From: Geomonas silvestris
Lineage (GTDB): Bacteria; Desulfobacterota; Desulfuromonadia; Geobacterales; Geobacteraceae
DNA: 52,448 nucleotides
Assembly (NCBI RefSeq): GCF_014193515.1
Contig: NZ_BLXX01000021.1
Coordinates: 1 to 52,448, forward strand
Direction: 5' to 3'
The notes beneath the pieces were generated by a model, which was not told the DNA's origin, ran no database searches, and saw only the letters and a list, made by a program, of their open reading frames with translations. Positions 43,780 through 51,906 of the stretch are shown here, in pieces. Every line of letters begins with the position of its first letter. Positions within the stretch are counted from its first letter, which is position 1. The position numbers were made by a program, and so were the translations under genes.

Positions 43780-44877
43780 ATGAAAGTCGGACTTGTCGGT
43801 TGGCGTGGCATGGTAGGTTCGGTCCTCATGCAGCGGATGCAGGAGGAGAACGATTTCGCCGGGATCGAACCGGTATTCTTCACCACCTCGCAGGTGGGGC
43901 AGGCTGCTCCCATGAACGCCGGGACCCTGAAGGACGCCTCGGACATCGCCGAACTTAAAAAGCTGGACGTGATCATCACCTGCCAGGGTGGCGACTACAC
44001 CAAGGCGGTGCGCCCGGAACTGGCCAAGGCCGGCTGGCAGGGGTACTGGATCGACGCGGCGAGCACCCTGCGCATGGAGAAGGACGCCGTCATCGTCCTC
44101 GACCCGGTGAACCGAAACGTCATCGATGACGCGCTTGCCAAGGGGATCAAGGACTTCATCGGCGGCAACTGCACCGTGAGCCTTATGCTCATGGGGTTGG
44201 GCGGGCTGTTCCGTGCCGGCTTGGTGGAGTGGATCTCCTCCATGACCTATCAGGCGGCCTCGGGCGCCGGCGCTCCCAACATGCGCGAGCTCCTCTGCCA
44301 GATGGGGGTACTGCACGGTGCCGTCTGCGAGCACCTGGCGAACCCCTCCTCGGCGATCCTGGAGATCGACCGCAAGGTGACCGAAGAGCTGCGCGGCAAC
44401 CTGCTCCCCACGAAGGAGTTCGGGTTTGCCTTGGCAGGGAGCGTGCTCCCCTGGATCGACCGCGAGGTCGAGGACGGCCAGAGCCGCGAGGAGTGGAAGG
44501 GGTACGCCGAGACCAACAAGATCCTCGGCACCACGAACCCGATCCCGGTGGACGGCATCTGCGTGCGCGTGGGCGCCATGCGCTGCCACAGCCAGGCCCT
44601 CACCATCAAGCTCAACAAGGATGTGCCGATCGGCGAGATCGAGGAGCTCATCAAGAACGACAACAAGTGGGTGAAGCTGGTCCCCAACAACAAGGCCGAC
44701 ACCCTGGCGCAGCTCACCCCCGCGGCGATCAGCGGTTCGCTCACCGTTCCGGTGGGGCGCCTGCGCAAGATGAAGATGGGGCCGCAGTACCTTTCCGCCT
44801 TCACCTGCGGCGACCAGCTCCTGTGGGGCGCGGCAGAGCCGCTGCGCCGCATGCTGCAGATTTTGAAGGAGCGGTAA
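43780..44877 (+). CDS. asd: Aspartate-semialdehyde dehydrogenase, E. coli-type
   Basis: This 365-residue enzyme reduces aspartyl phosphate to aspartate semialdehyde. The N-terminal [18 protein letters not shown], the active-site [17 protein letters not shown] (cysteine nucleophile) and the length match the Gram-negative Asd subfamily (E. coli 367). AAAGGAG lies before the ATG. A second, clearly different aspartate-semialdehyde dehydrogenase starts 201 bases after it, with a terminator-like hairpin between. Confidence 0.93.
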   Translation: MKVGLVGWRGMVGSVLMQRMQEENDFAGIEPVFFTTSQVGQAAPMNAGTLKDASDIAELKKLDVIITCQGGDYTKAVRPELAKAGWQGYWIDAASTLRMEKDAVIVLDPVNRNVIDDALAKGIKDFIGGNCTVSLMLMGLGGLFRAGLVEWISSMTYQAASGAGAPNMRELLCQMGVLHGAVCEHLANPSSAILEIDRKVTEELRGNLLPTKEFGFALAGSVLPWIDREVEDGQSREEWKGYAETNKILGTTNPIPVDGICVRVGAMRCHSQALTIKLNKDVPIGEIEELIKNDNKWVKLVPNNKADTLAQLTPAAISGSLTVPVGRLRKMKMGPQYLSAFTCGDQLLWGAAEPLRRMLQILKER

Positions 44878-45014
44878 ACCCTAAGCGTCAGCACGCGGAT
44901 GGCGCGGAAACCAAGGCAAAACAGCAGGTACCCCTTTTAAGGGCCTGATCCGGCTCCGTTGTCGTGGTTTCCGGCAGTTTCAGCGTGCCGACTTTATGTG
45001 GTAGTAATCAAACA

Positions 45015-45060
45015 GAGCGCGTCCCCCGGGCAGCACAGCGGGGGGCGCGCTCCCGTTTTT
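45015..45060 (+). terminator. Terminator or attenuator between the two asd genes
   Basis: GAGCGCGTCCCCC (45015-45027) pairs with GGGGGCGCGCTC (45041-45052) with one bulge, followed by CCGTTTTT. It ends 19 bases before the second asd start, so it could stop read-through or act as a leader attenuator. Confidence 0.7.
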
Positions 45061-45078
45061 GTCTAAAGGAGAAGTTGC

Positions 45079-46098
45079 ATGAGCAGAAAATACAACGTAG
45101 CCATTGTCGGTGCCACCGGCGCAGTCGGTACCCAGATGCTCGAGTGCCTCGAGGAACGCGAGTTTCCGGTGGGCAACATTAAGCTGCTGGCGAGCGGCCG
45201 CAGCGCCGGCCAGACCCTGGAATTCAAAGGACACGCCGTGCTGGTCGAGGAACTCAAGCACGACTCCTTCGAGGGGGTCGACATCGCCCTCTTTTCGGCG
45301 GGCGGGGCGCGTTCCGAAGAGTTTTGCCCTTCGGCTGCCAAGGCCGGCGCGGTTTGCATCGACAATTCGAGCGCCTGGCGCATGAACCCGGACGTCCCGC
45401 TGGTGGTGCCCGAGGTGAACCCCGAGGCGATCTCCGGCTACACCAAAAAGGGGATCATCGCCAACCCGAACTGCTCGACCATTCAGATGCTGGTGGCGCT
45501 CAAGCCGCTGCACGACTTCGCCGGCATCAAACGCATCGTGGTCTCCACCTACCAGGCGGTTTCCGGCACCGGGAACAAGGCGGTCGAAGAGCTGCGCGTC
45601 CAGACCGGCGAGCTTCTGAACGGACGCCCGGCCAACAACGAGGTGTACCCGCACCGCATCGCCTTCAACTGTCTGCCGCAGATCGATGCCTTCCTCGAGA
45701 ACGGCTACACCAAGGAAGAGATGAAGATGGTCGACGAGACCCGGAAGATCATGGGGGACGCGATCAGGACCTCGGCTACCTGCGTCCGGGTACCGGTCTT
45801 CTTCGGGCACTCCGAGTCGATCAATATCGAGACCGAAAAGAAGCTCACCGTCGAGAAGGCGCGCGAGCTTCTGGAAGATGCTCCGGGCGTGGAACTGGTG
45901 GACGACCCGGCCGAGCACGAGTACCCGATGGCCATGGACGCAGCCGGCGCGGACGCCGTTTTGGTGGGGCGCCTGCGCGAGGACCTCTCGCTCGAGAACG
46001 GGCTCAACCTCTGGGTGGTGGCCGACAACGTCCGCAAGGGTGCTGCGACCAATGCCGTGCAGATCGCCGAACTCTTGATCGAGAAGTACCTGAAGTAG
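45079..46098 (+). CDS. asd2: Aspartate-semialdehyde dehydrogenase, second subfamily
   Basis: This 339-residue paralogue has the same catalytic plan but a different subfamily signature: VAIVGATGAVGTQMLECLEER at the N-terminus, the nucleophile in ANPNCSTIQM, and a shorter chain than the first copy. It resembles the Gram-positive/archaeal-like ASADH group also found as asd2 in Vibrio. RBS AAAGGAGAAG precedes the ATG. Its stop is 3 bases before truA, so the two are translationally close. Two non-identical enzymes in tandem suggest division of labour or regulation, not a recent duplication. Confidence 0.92.
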   Translation: MSRKYNVAIVGATGAVGTQMLECLEEREFPVGNIKLLASGRSAGQTLEFKGHAVLVEELKHDSFEGVDIALFSAGGARSEEFCPSAAKAGAVCIDNSSAWRMNPDVPLVVPEVNPEAISGYTKKGIIANPNCSTIQMLVALKPLHDFAGIKRIVVSTYQAVSGTGNKAVEELRVQTGELLNGRPANNEVYPHRIAFNCLPQIDAFLENGYTKEEMKMVDETRKIMGDAIRTSATCVRVPVFFGHSESINIETEKKLTVEKARELLEDAPGVELVDDPAEHEYPMAMDAAGADAVLVGRLREDLSLENGLNLWVVADNVRKGAATNAVQIAELLIEKYLK

Positions 46099-46101
46099 TA
46101 C

Positions 46102-46854
46102 ATGCGCCACATCAAGCTCACCATAGAGTACGAAGGGACCGCCTACGCCGGCTGGCAGGTGCAGCCTAACGGCCTCACCGTCCAGGAGGTCGTGGAGGGG
46201 GCGCTCGCCCAGATGCTCGGCATGCCGACCAAGCTGCGCTCTTCGGGGCGTACCGACGCCGGCGTGCACGCGCGCGGCATGGTCGCCTGCTTCAACACCG
46301 AGAAGGCGCTGCCGCTGCGGGCCTTCCGCGAGGGGCTCAATACGCACCTGCCGCCCGATATCGCGGTGCGCGAGGCCTGCGAGGTGCCGCTTGCCTTCAA
46401 CCCGCGGTCGGATGCCAGTAGCAAGCACTACCGCTACTCGATCCTTTTGGATCCACTGCGCTCGCCCCTGGCACGGCACGTGGCATGGCGCATCGGGGCG
46501 AAGCTCGACCTCGGTGCCATGCGGGCGGCCGCCGCACACTTCGTGGGCGAGCACGACTTCAACGCCTTCCGTGCCTCAAATTGCGCGGCGAAAACGACGG
46601 TGCGCACCATCTACTCCGTGGACCTGGTGCGGGAAGGTAGCTGGTTGCACATCGACGTGAACGGCAACGGGTTTTTGAAGAACATGGTGCGGGTCATGGT
46701 GGGGACGCTGGTGGAAGTTGGGCTGGGCAAACGGCCGCCCGAGGACGTCGCCCACCTCCTGGTGGCGCGCGATCGCCAGGTTTCCGGGCAGACCGCGCCG
46801 CCGCACGGGCTGTGCCTTATGCGGGTCTTTTACCCAGAGGATTCTTTGTCTTGA
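46102..46854 (+). CDS. truA: tRNA pseudouridine synthase A
   Basis: This 250-residue enzyme converts uridines 38-40 of tRNA anticodon arms to pseudouridine. The catalytic aspartate is in SSGRTDAGVHA; the FxPRSDA-type FNPRSDASSKHYRY block and the C-terminal FLKNMVRVMVGTLVEVG are typical. It starts 3 bases after asd2 and its stop codon overlaps a TTGACA of the rplM region. Confidence 0.93.
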   Translation: MRHIKLTIEYEGTAYAGWQVQPNGLTVQEVVEGALAQMLGMPTKLRSSGRTDAGVHARGMVACFNTEKALPLRAFREGLNTHLPPDIAVREACEVPLAFNPRSDASSKHYRYSILLDPLRSPLARHVAWRIGAKLDLGAMRAAAAHFVGEHDFNAFRASNCAAKTTVRTIYSVDLVREGSWLHIDVNGNGFLKNMVRVMVGTLVEVGLGKRPPEDVAHLLVARDRQVSGQTAPPHGLCLMRVFYPEDSLS

Positions 46855-46864
46855 CATTTTTGTG

Positions 46865-46893
46865 TTGACATGCGTCCGCGTTTCGATTAGATT
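46865..46893 (+). promoter_or_regulatory. Sigma-70-type promoter for rplM-rpsI
   Basis: TTGACA at 46865-46870 and TAGATT at 46888-46893 are separated by 17 bases; another TTGACA lies at 46851-46856. The rplM ATG is about 50 bases downstream. Confidence 0.7.
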
Positions 46894-46943
46894 TTCAACT
46901 TTCCGTAATTCGAGTGCACATTCCAGATAGCTGTGAGGTTTCA

Positions 46944-47375
46944 ATGAAGACGACGCAAGTTGCTAAAAAAGAAGAAGTGACCAGGGATTGGTATCTGGTC
47001 GACGTGGACAATAAGGTGCTGGGCCGTGTCGCTACTGAGATTGCCAACGTCCTGCGTGGCAAGAACAAGCCGACCTTCACCCCGAGTGTCGACACTGGCG
47101 ACTTCGTCGTTGTTGTCAACGCCGCTAAGATCGCGCTGACCGGCAAGAAGCTGGCCGACAAGACCTACTACTCGCACTCCTCTTTCCCGGGCGGTCTCAA
47201 AGAGATCACTGCTGGCAAGCTGATCGAGAAGAAGCCGGAAGAACTGCTCAAGAAGGCCGTGAAGGGCATGCTGCCGAAGAACAAGCTGGCCCGTCACATG
47301 TTGAAGAAGCTGAAGATCTATGCAGGCGACACCCATCCGCACGCCGCCCAGCAGCCGAAAAATCTGAACATCTAA
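46944..47375 (+). CDS. rplM: 50S ribosomal protein L13
   Basis: This 143-residue protein is L13, an early-assembling large-subunit protein. [44 protein letters not shown] and the HPHAAQQP ending are diagnostic. The ATG at 46944 agrees with the usual length; an upstream in-frame start at 46914 would add ten residues with no homology. It is followed by rpsI 21 bases later, the conserved rplM-rpsI pair. Confidence 0.97.
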   Translation: MKTTQVAKKEEVTRDWYLVDVDNKVLGRVATEIANVLRGKNKPTFTPSVDTGDFVVVVNAAKIALTGKKLADKTYYSHSSFPGGLKEITAGKLIEKKPEELLKKAVKGMLPKNKLARHMLKKLKIYAGDTHPHAAQQPKNLNI

Positions 47376-47396
47376 TTCGTTCTAGGAGATATACAA

Positions 47397-47789
47397 ATGG
47401 CAGCAGCAACCTTTTATGCAACTGGCAAAAGGAAATCCTCGATCGCCCGTGTCTGGATCAAGCCCGGCACCGGTGTGATCACCGTCAACACCAAGACTCT
47501 CGACCAGTACTTCGGTCGTGAAACTTCCAAGATGGTTGTGAAGCAGCCGCTGGAACTGACTGAGAATGTCGGCAAGTTCGACGTCTTCGTTACCGTCAAG
47601 GGTGGCGGCGATTCCGGCCAGGCTGGGGCCATCAAGCACGGCATCACCAAGGCCCTCCTCGAGGCCGATGCCGATCTCCGCGGTACGCTGAAGAAAGCCG
47701 GGTTCATCACCCGCGACTCGCGTATCAAAGAAAGAAAGAAATACGGCAAGAAAGCAGCACGCGCAAGCTTCCAGTTCTCCAAGCGTTAA
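47397..47789 (+). CDS. rpsI: 30S ribosomal protein S9
   Basis: This 130-residue protein is S9. The [14 protein letters not shown] start and the C-terminal [25 protein letters not shown], whose basic tail reaches the tRNA in the ribosomal P site, are diagnostic. GGAGAT is placed 6 bases upstream. It ends before a strong terminator. Confidence 0.97.
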   Translation: MAAATFYATGKRKSSIARVWIKPGTGVITVNTKTLDQYFGRETSKMVVKQPLELTENVGKFDVFVTVKGGGDSGQAGAIKHGITKALLEADADLRGTLKKAGFITRDSRIKERKKYGKKAARASFQFSKR

Positions 47790-47817
47790 TCCGCTTCGCG
47801 AGAGCGACGTTTCATGG

Positions 47818-47848
47818 CAAAGGAGGAACCCGCGAGGGTTCCTCCTTT
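47818..47848 (+). terminator. Rho-independent terminator after rpsI
   Basis: AAAGGAGGAACCC (47818-47830) pairs with GGGTTCCTCCTTT (47835-47847) around a GCGA tetraloop, with a T tract. Confidence 0.9.
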
Positions 47849-47874
47849 TGCTGTTTGGACAAAGACAGGTTCTC

Positions 47875-47980
47875 TGTGCTACGTTCTATGCTCTACGTTC
47901 ATTTCAGGCGCTGTTTGCGTATGGCTCCGGCTTCGCACACCGCCGCGGGTGTTTAACTTAGAACCTAGAACTTAGAACTG
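47875..47980. repeat. Second heptanucleotide-bounded element (CTACGTT / TTAGAAC)
   Basis: CTACGTT-CTATGCT-CTACGTT heptamers at about 47879-47899 face (C/T)TAGAAC heptamers (three units, 47957-47978) across about 58 bases. The two sets share the inverted core GTTCTA/TAGAAC. This is the same plan as the 2724-2915 element but with a different heptamer. It lies just before argC. Confidence 0.6.
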
Positions 47981-47998
47981 TTTTTCCTGGAGGGTTTT

Positions 47999-49039
47999 AT
48001 GCTGAAGGTTGCTGTTGTTGGTGCCAGTGGGTATACCGGTGTCGAGCTGCTGAGAATTCTCTATGCGCACCCCGAGGTCGCGGTCACCTGCGTCACCTCG
48101 GAGCAAAACGCCGGCAAGCCGGTGAGTGCTGTGTTTCCGACGCTGCGCGGGCGCATCGACCTCGTGCTTGAAAACCTGGAGCCTGCCGGCATCTCGGAGA
48201 AGGTGGACGTGGTCTTCACCGCGCTGCCGCACAAGGCCGCCATGGAAGTGGTGCCGACCTTCCTGAAGATGGGGAAGGACGTGGTCGACCTTTCTGCCGA
48301 TTACCGGCTGCGCGACGCCGAGACCTACGGCCTTTGGTACGAAAAGCACATGAATCCGGAGCTGCTCGCGCAGGCGGTGTACGGTCTCCCCGAACTGCGC
48401 CGCGATGTGATCCGGGAAGCCTCCTTGATCGCCAACCCCGGCTGCTACCCGACCAGCACTATCCTCGGGCTGGCCCCGCTTTTGAAGAACAAGCTCATCG
48501 ACCCGAAGTCGATCATCGTCGACGCCAAGTCGGGTGTCTCGGGCGCGGGGCGCGGGGCCAAGGTGGACAACCTGTACTGCGAGGTGAACGAAGGGTTCAA
48601 GGCGTACGGTGTGGGCGGCGTGCACCGCCACATCCCGGAGATCGAGCAGGAGCTGTCGCTCTTGAACGGATCCCCGCTGGCCATCTCTTTTACGCCGCAC
48701 CTGGTGCCCATGGATCGCGGCATCCTGGCTACCATCTACAGCACCCCGCTCAAGGGGGTCACGGCGGCTGAGCTGGTCGAGCTCTACCAGGCTTGCTACG
48801 ACGGCGAACCGTTTGTCCGGGTGCTGCCGGAAGGGAGCTTCCCCTCGACGGCTCAGGTGCGCGGCTCGAACTTCTGCGACATCGGCGTGACCGTGGACAA
48901 GCGCACCGGCAGGATCATCGTGGTTTCGGCCATCGACAACGTGGTGAAGGGCGCCTCGGGGCAGGCGGTGCAGAACATGAACCTGATGTGCGGCCTGCCG
49001 GAGACGCTGGGCCTCGACTTTTTGCCGATTTTCCCGTAG
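47999..49039 (+). CDS. argC: N-acetyl-gamma-glutamyl-phosphate reductase
   Basis: This 346-residue enzyme makes N-acetylglutamate semialdehyde in arginine synthesis. [18 protein letters not shown] (nucleotide binding), the catalytic cysteine in [11 protein letters not shown] and [11 protein letters not shown] are characteristic of ArgC rather than Asd. CTGGAGGG is placed before the ATG. It follows a heptamer element and stands apart from other arg genes. Confidence 0.95.
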   Translation: MLKVAVVGASGYTGVELLRILYAHPEVAVTCVTSEQNAGKPVSAVFPTLRGRIDLVLENLEPAGISEKVDVVFTALPHKAAMEVVPTFLKMGKDVVDLSADYRLRDAETYGLWYEKHMNPELLAQAVYGLPELRRDVIREASLIANPGCYPTSTILGLAPLLKNKLIDPKSIIVDAKSGVSGAGRGAKVDNLYCEVNEGFKAYGVGGVHRHIPEIEQELSLLNGSPLAISFTPHLVPMDRGILATIYSTPLKGVTAAELVELYQACYDGEPFVRVLPEGSFPSTAQVRGSNFCDIGVTVDKRTGRIIVVSAIDNVVKGASGQAVQNMNLMCGLPETLGLDFLPIFP

Positions 49040-49059
49040 CGGCTGCGCAGTACTACTAA

Positions 49060-49096
49060 TCGGTGCGACCGGTCGGATCTGGCTGATCGGTCCGAT
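49060..49096. repeat. ATCGGAC-type short repeat, copy 2
   Basis: ATCGGTGCGACCGGTCGGAT, then CTGATCGGTCCGAT, shows the same word set as the copy at 19395-19437, here directly before the YgiQ gene start. Confidence 0.45.
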
Positions 49097-49105
49097 GTAA
49101 AAAGC

Positions 49106-51112
49106 ATGAAACAAAACCACAAAAAGCCCGCAACGCCCCCGCAGTTTCTCCCCATGACCCTGGCCGAGGCCAGGGCTCGCGGCTGGAACGAACTCGACGT
49201 CATCTTCGTCACCGGCGATGCCTACGTGGACCACCCCGCCTTCGGCGTGCCGCTTTTGGCGCGCCTTCTGGAAAGCAAGGGGCTGAAGGTCGGCATCATC
49301 GCACAGCCCGACTGGCGTAGCAAAGAGCCCTTCTTGGCCCTGGGACGTCCGCGCCTCTTCTTCGCGGTGGCCGCCGGCGCCATGGACTCGATGGTCGCCC
49401 ACTACACCCCGGCCCGCAAGCTGCGCCGCGACGACGCCTACACCCCCGGCAACCTCCACGGTGCCCGCCCCAACCGCGCCACCCTCATCTACACCTCGCG
49501 CCTCAAAGAGGCCTACCGCGACACCCCGGTCGTCATCGGCGGCATCGAGGCGAGCCTGCGCCGCTTTGCCCACTACGACTACTGGGAAGACAAGGTGCGC
49601 CGCTCGGCTCTTTTTGACGCCAAGGCCGACCTGCTGGTGTACGGCATGGGGGAGAATCCGCTCCTGGAGCTGGTGGCCCGCCTGGAGGATGGGGAATCCT
49701 TTGCCGCGATCAGGAACATCCGCGGCACCGCCTATGCCGCCTCGGTGCCACCCGAACCCGCGGAGGTCGGTGAGTGCGTCGAGCTGCCGAGCTTCGAAGA
49801 GGTTGCCGCCGACAGGGCCCGCTACGCCGAGGCGTTTCGCCTTTTGAGCGGCGAGCAGAATCCCGGCTGCGCCAAGACCGTGCTTCAGCGCCATGCGACC
49901 CGCTACCTGGTCTGCAACCCGCCGGCGCAGCCGATGTCGCAGAAGGCGCTGGATGCCCTCTACGACCTTCCTTTTGTGAAGGCGCCGCATGCGAGCTACC
50001 GCGAACCGATTCCTGCCTACGAGCAGATCCGCACCTCGATAACCACGCACCGGGGCTGCTTCGGCGGTTGTGCCTTCTGTGCCATCACGCACCACCAGGG
50101 AAAGACGATCCAGTCCCGCAGCGAGGCAAGCGTACTGCAGGAGCTGGATCGACTGGCGAAACTCCCTTGGTTCCGCGGCTCGGTGAGCGACCTGGGCGGG
50201 CCGACCGCCAACATGTTCGGCCTCTGCTGCGGCGACGCCAAGGCCGGTGCGCTCTGCCGCCGGGAGAGCTGTCTCTATCCCCAGCCCTGCCGCAACCTGG
50301 TCACCGACGACGCCGCCAGCTCGCGCCTCTTGGTGAAGGCGCGCAATGTTGCCGGCGTGAAGAACATCGCGGTCTCCTCGGGGGTGCGCTACGACCTGCT
50401 GGAGCGTCAACCGCGTTACCTGGGTGAACTCGTCGAGCACCACGTGAGCGGCCTGTTGAAGGTGGCGCCCGAGCATCTCTCGGACCGGGTGACGGCGGCG
50501 ATGCGCAAGCCCGGGCGCGAAAGCTTTATCCGGTTCAGGGATGCCTTCCTGAAACAGAGCGCCCAGAAGGGGAAGCGGCAGTACATCGTTCCGTATTTCA
50601 TCTCGGGACATCCCGGCTGCACGCTGTCCGACATGGTGGATCTCGCGCTGCAGCTTAGGCGCTGGAACATGACGGTGGAGCAGGTGCAGGATTTTACCCC
50701 CACGCCCGGGACGCTCTCCACCTGCATGTACCACACGGGGATCGACCCCTTCACCAAAGAGTCGGTCTATGTGGCTAAGACGGACCGGGAAAAAGGTTTG
50801 CAGAAGGCGCTGCTGCTGTATCACCTGGCGGACCAGCGCAAGCTCTGTCTGGAGGCGCTCAAAAAGTGCGGCAGGGAAGACGCCGCGGCGGAGCTCTTCG
50901 GTGGCGGCGACGGGCGCGGGCGCAGCAGTGGCATAAATGAGAGGAGTGCCGGTGCTGCTGGGCGCTCAAGTGGCGGCCGCGCCGGTGATGACCGCGCTAG
51001 CGGTAAGGGCACCGGTGGTAACCGCGCCGGTGGTTCTGGTGGAGCCGGTCATGCCGGTGGCGCCAGCCGCAGTGCGGGCGGTAAGCGCGGTGGTGGCGAC
51101 AGACGCCGTTGA
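49106..51112 (+). CDS. ygiQ: YgiQ-family radical SAM protein with Gly/Arg/Ser-rich tail
   Basis: This 668-residue protein has the YgiQ N-terminal region (about 25-300; [17 protein letters not shown]), a radical SAM core with Cys318, Cys322 and Cys325 in [10 protein letters not shown], and a C-terminal cysteine-bearing region ([14 protein letters not shown]). The last about 70 residues (599-668) are a low-complexity Gly/Arg/Ser/Ala tail with many RxGG and GGR pairs, likely disordered and perhaps nucleic-acid binding. YgiQ function is unknown. The ribosome site before ATG 49106 is weak and lies in the repeat. Confidence 0.88.
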   Translation: MKQNHKKPATPPQFLPMTLAEARARGWNELDVIFVTGDAYVDHPAFGVPLLARLLESKGLKVGIIAQPDWRSKEPFLALGRPRLFFAVAAGAMDSMVAHYTPARKLRRDDAYTPGNLHGARPNRATLIYTSRLKEAYRDTPVVIGGIEASLRRFAHYDYWEDKVRRSALFDAKADLLVYGMGENPLLELVARLEDGESFAAIRNIRGTAYAASVPPEPAEVGECVELPSFEEVAADRARYAEAFRLLSGEQNPGCAKTVLQRHATRYLVCNPPAQPMSQKALDALYDLPFVKAPHASYREPIPAYEQIRTSITTHRGCFGGCAFCAITHHQGKTIQSRSEASVLQELDRLAKLPWFRGSVSDLGGPTANMFGLCCGDAKAGALCRRESCLYPQPCRNLVTDDAASSRLLVKARNVAGVKNIAVSSGVRYDLLERQPRYLGELVEHHVSGLLKVAPEHLSDRVTAAMRKPGRESFIRFRDAFLKQSAQKGKRQYIVPYFISGHPGCTLSDMVDLALQLRRWNMTVEQVQDFTPTPGTLSTCMYHTGIDPFTKESVYVAKTDREKGLQKALLLYHLADQRKLCLEALKKCGREDAAAELFGGGDGRGRSSGINERSAGAAGRSSGGRAGDDRASGKGTGGNRAGGSGGAGHAGGASRSAGGKRGGGDRRR

Positions 51113-51158
51113 TCTGGTTGCCTCCCACGCTATTTCGCTCACTTGCGCTACAGGCCGC

Positions 51159-51180
51159 AGCCGGTATACTACCGGCTTTC
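51159..51180 (+). terminator. Possible terminator after the ygiQ gene
   Basis: AGCCGGTA (51159-51166) pairs with TACCGGCT (51170-51177) around a 3-base loop, but only TTTC follows. Confidence 0.45.
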
Positions 51181-51255
51181 GCCCGGTTTAACGCCAGCGC
51201 GGACTCAACTCAAAAAACGTTTCGAGAAAAAATTCAGTGTCGCTGAAAAATTGTG

Positions 51256-51284
51256 TTGACTTAGATTCGGGTTTGCTATAGAAC
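51256..51284 (+). promoter_or_regulatory. Promoter of the tRNA-tuf operon
   Basis: TTGACT at 51256-51261 is followed by TATAGA at 51277-51282 (15-base spacer) or TAGAAC at 51279-51284 (17-base spacer). The first tRNA starts about 52 bases later. Confidence 0.6.
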
Positions 51285-51336
51285 AGGGATTCGCTTCGCC
51301 CAACGAAAACGGGCGCGGCGCAGCAGACGATGATAG

Positions 51337-51412
51337 GCTGGCGTAGCTCAATTGGTAGAGCAGCTGACTTGTAATCAGCAGGTTGCGGGTTCGAGTCCCA
51401 TCGTCAGCTCCA
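51337..51412 (+). tRNA. tRNA-Thr (anticodon TGT)
   Basis: A 76-nt cloverleaf with acceptor GCTGGCG pairing with CGTCAGC, anticodon stem GCTGA/TCAGC around CTTGTAA (anticodon TGT), T-loop TTCGAGT, and an encoded CCA. First gene of a four-tRNA set before tuf. Confidence 0.95.
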
Positions 51413-51450
51413 GTTCTTTTACAAAGCTTATTCAGGTAGGCACCACGTCT

Positions 51451-51535
51451 GGAGGGATTCCCGAGCGGCCAAAGGGAACAGACTGTAAATCTGTCGTCAT
51501 CGACTTCGGAGGTTCGAATCCTCCTCCCTCCACCA
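51451..51535 (+). tRNA. tRNA-Tyr (anticodon GTA)
   Basis: An 85-nt class II tRNA with a long variable arm, acceptor GGAGGGA pairing with TCCCTCC, anticodon stem CAGA/TCTG around CTGTAAA (anticodon GTA), and an encoded CCA. The long spacer to the next tRNA (51536-51649) contains a hairpin, GCAGATG-AGATGGG-CATCTGC, which could be a processing or structural site. Confidence 0.95.
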
Positions 51536-51649
51536 CCACCCCTGCAGATGAGATGGGCATCTGCTCGAGTCCAGGAGACCGTAAAGGTCGCGGAACTGGT
51601 AAGGGCGAGGGCACGTTGATTCAAACAACTTCGCTTCACGCTGTCATTG

Positions 51650-51726
51650 GCGGGAATAGCTCAGTTGGCTAGAGCGTCAGCCTTCCAAGCTGAGGGTCGC
51701 GGGTTCGAGTCCCGTTTCCCGCTCCA
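51650..51726 (+). tRNA. tRNA-Gly (anticodon TCC)
   Basis: A 77-nt cloverleaf with acceptor GCGGGAA pairing with TTCCCGC, anticodon stem TCAGC/GCTGA around CTTCCAA (anticodon TCC), T-loop TTCGAGT, and an encoded CCA. Confidence 0.95.
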
Positions 51727-51738
51727 ATAACTAGATAA

Positions 51739-51814
51739 GCCCACATAGCTCAGTAGGCAGAGCACTTCCTTGGTAAGGAAGAGGTCACCGGTTCGAATCC
51801 GGTTGTGGGCTCCA
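51739..51814 (+). tRNA. tRNA-Thr (anticodon GGT)
   Basis: A 76-nt cloverleaf with acceptor GCCCACA pairing with TGTGGGC, anticodon stem CTTCC/GGAAG around TTGGTAA (anticodon GGT), T-loop TTCGAAT, and an encoded CCA. Together with TGT this gives two threonine isoacceptors in one operon. Confidence 0.95.
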
Positions 51815-51834
51815 CTCCCCTCAATAAAATCGCT

Positions 51835-51863
51835 TTCATATAACAATCGCTGTTGTATATAAT
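51835..51863 (+). promoter_or_regulatory. Candidate internal promoter before tuf
   Basis: TTCATA at 51835-51840 and TATAAT at 51858-51863 are separated by 17 bases, with a perfect -10 and a weak -35. It could let tuf be made without the tRNAs. Confidence 0.35.
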
Positions 51864-51906
51864 TGAAAAGTTGTCCAAGAAGTAGTTACCTCAGGGAGGA
51901 TTCCTC

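Noticed and set aside
47972..50824. 950-codon minus-strand frame opposite argC and ygiQ
   Set aside because: Antisense shadow of two clear genes in high-GC DNA, with Arg/His/Val/Gly-heavy composition typical of such shadows.
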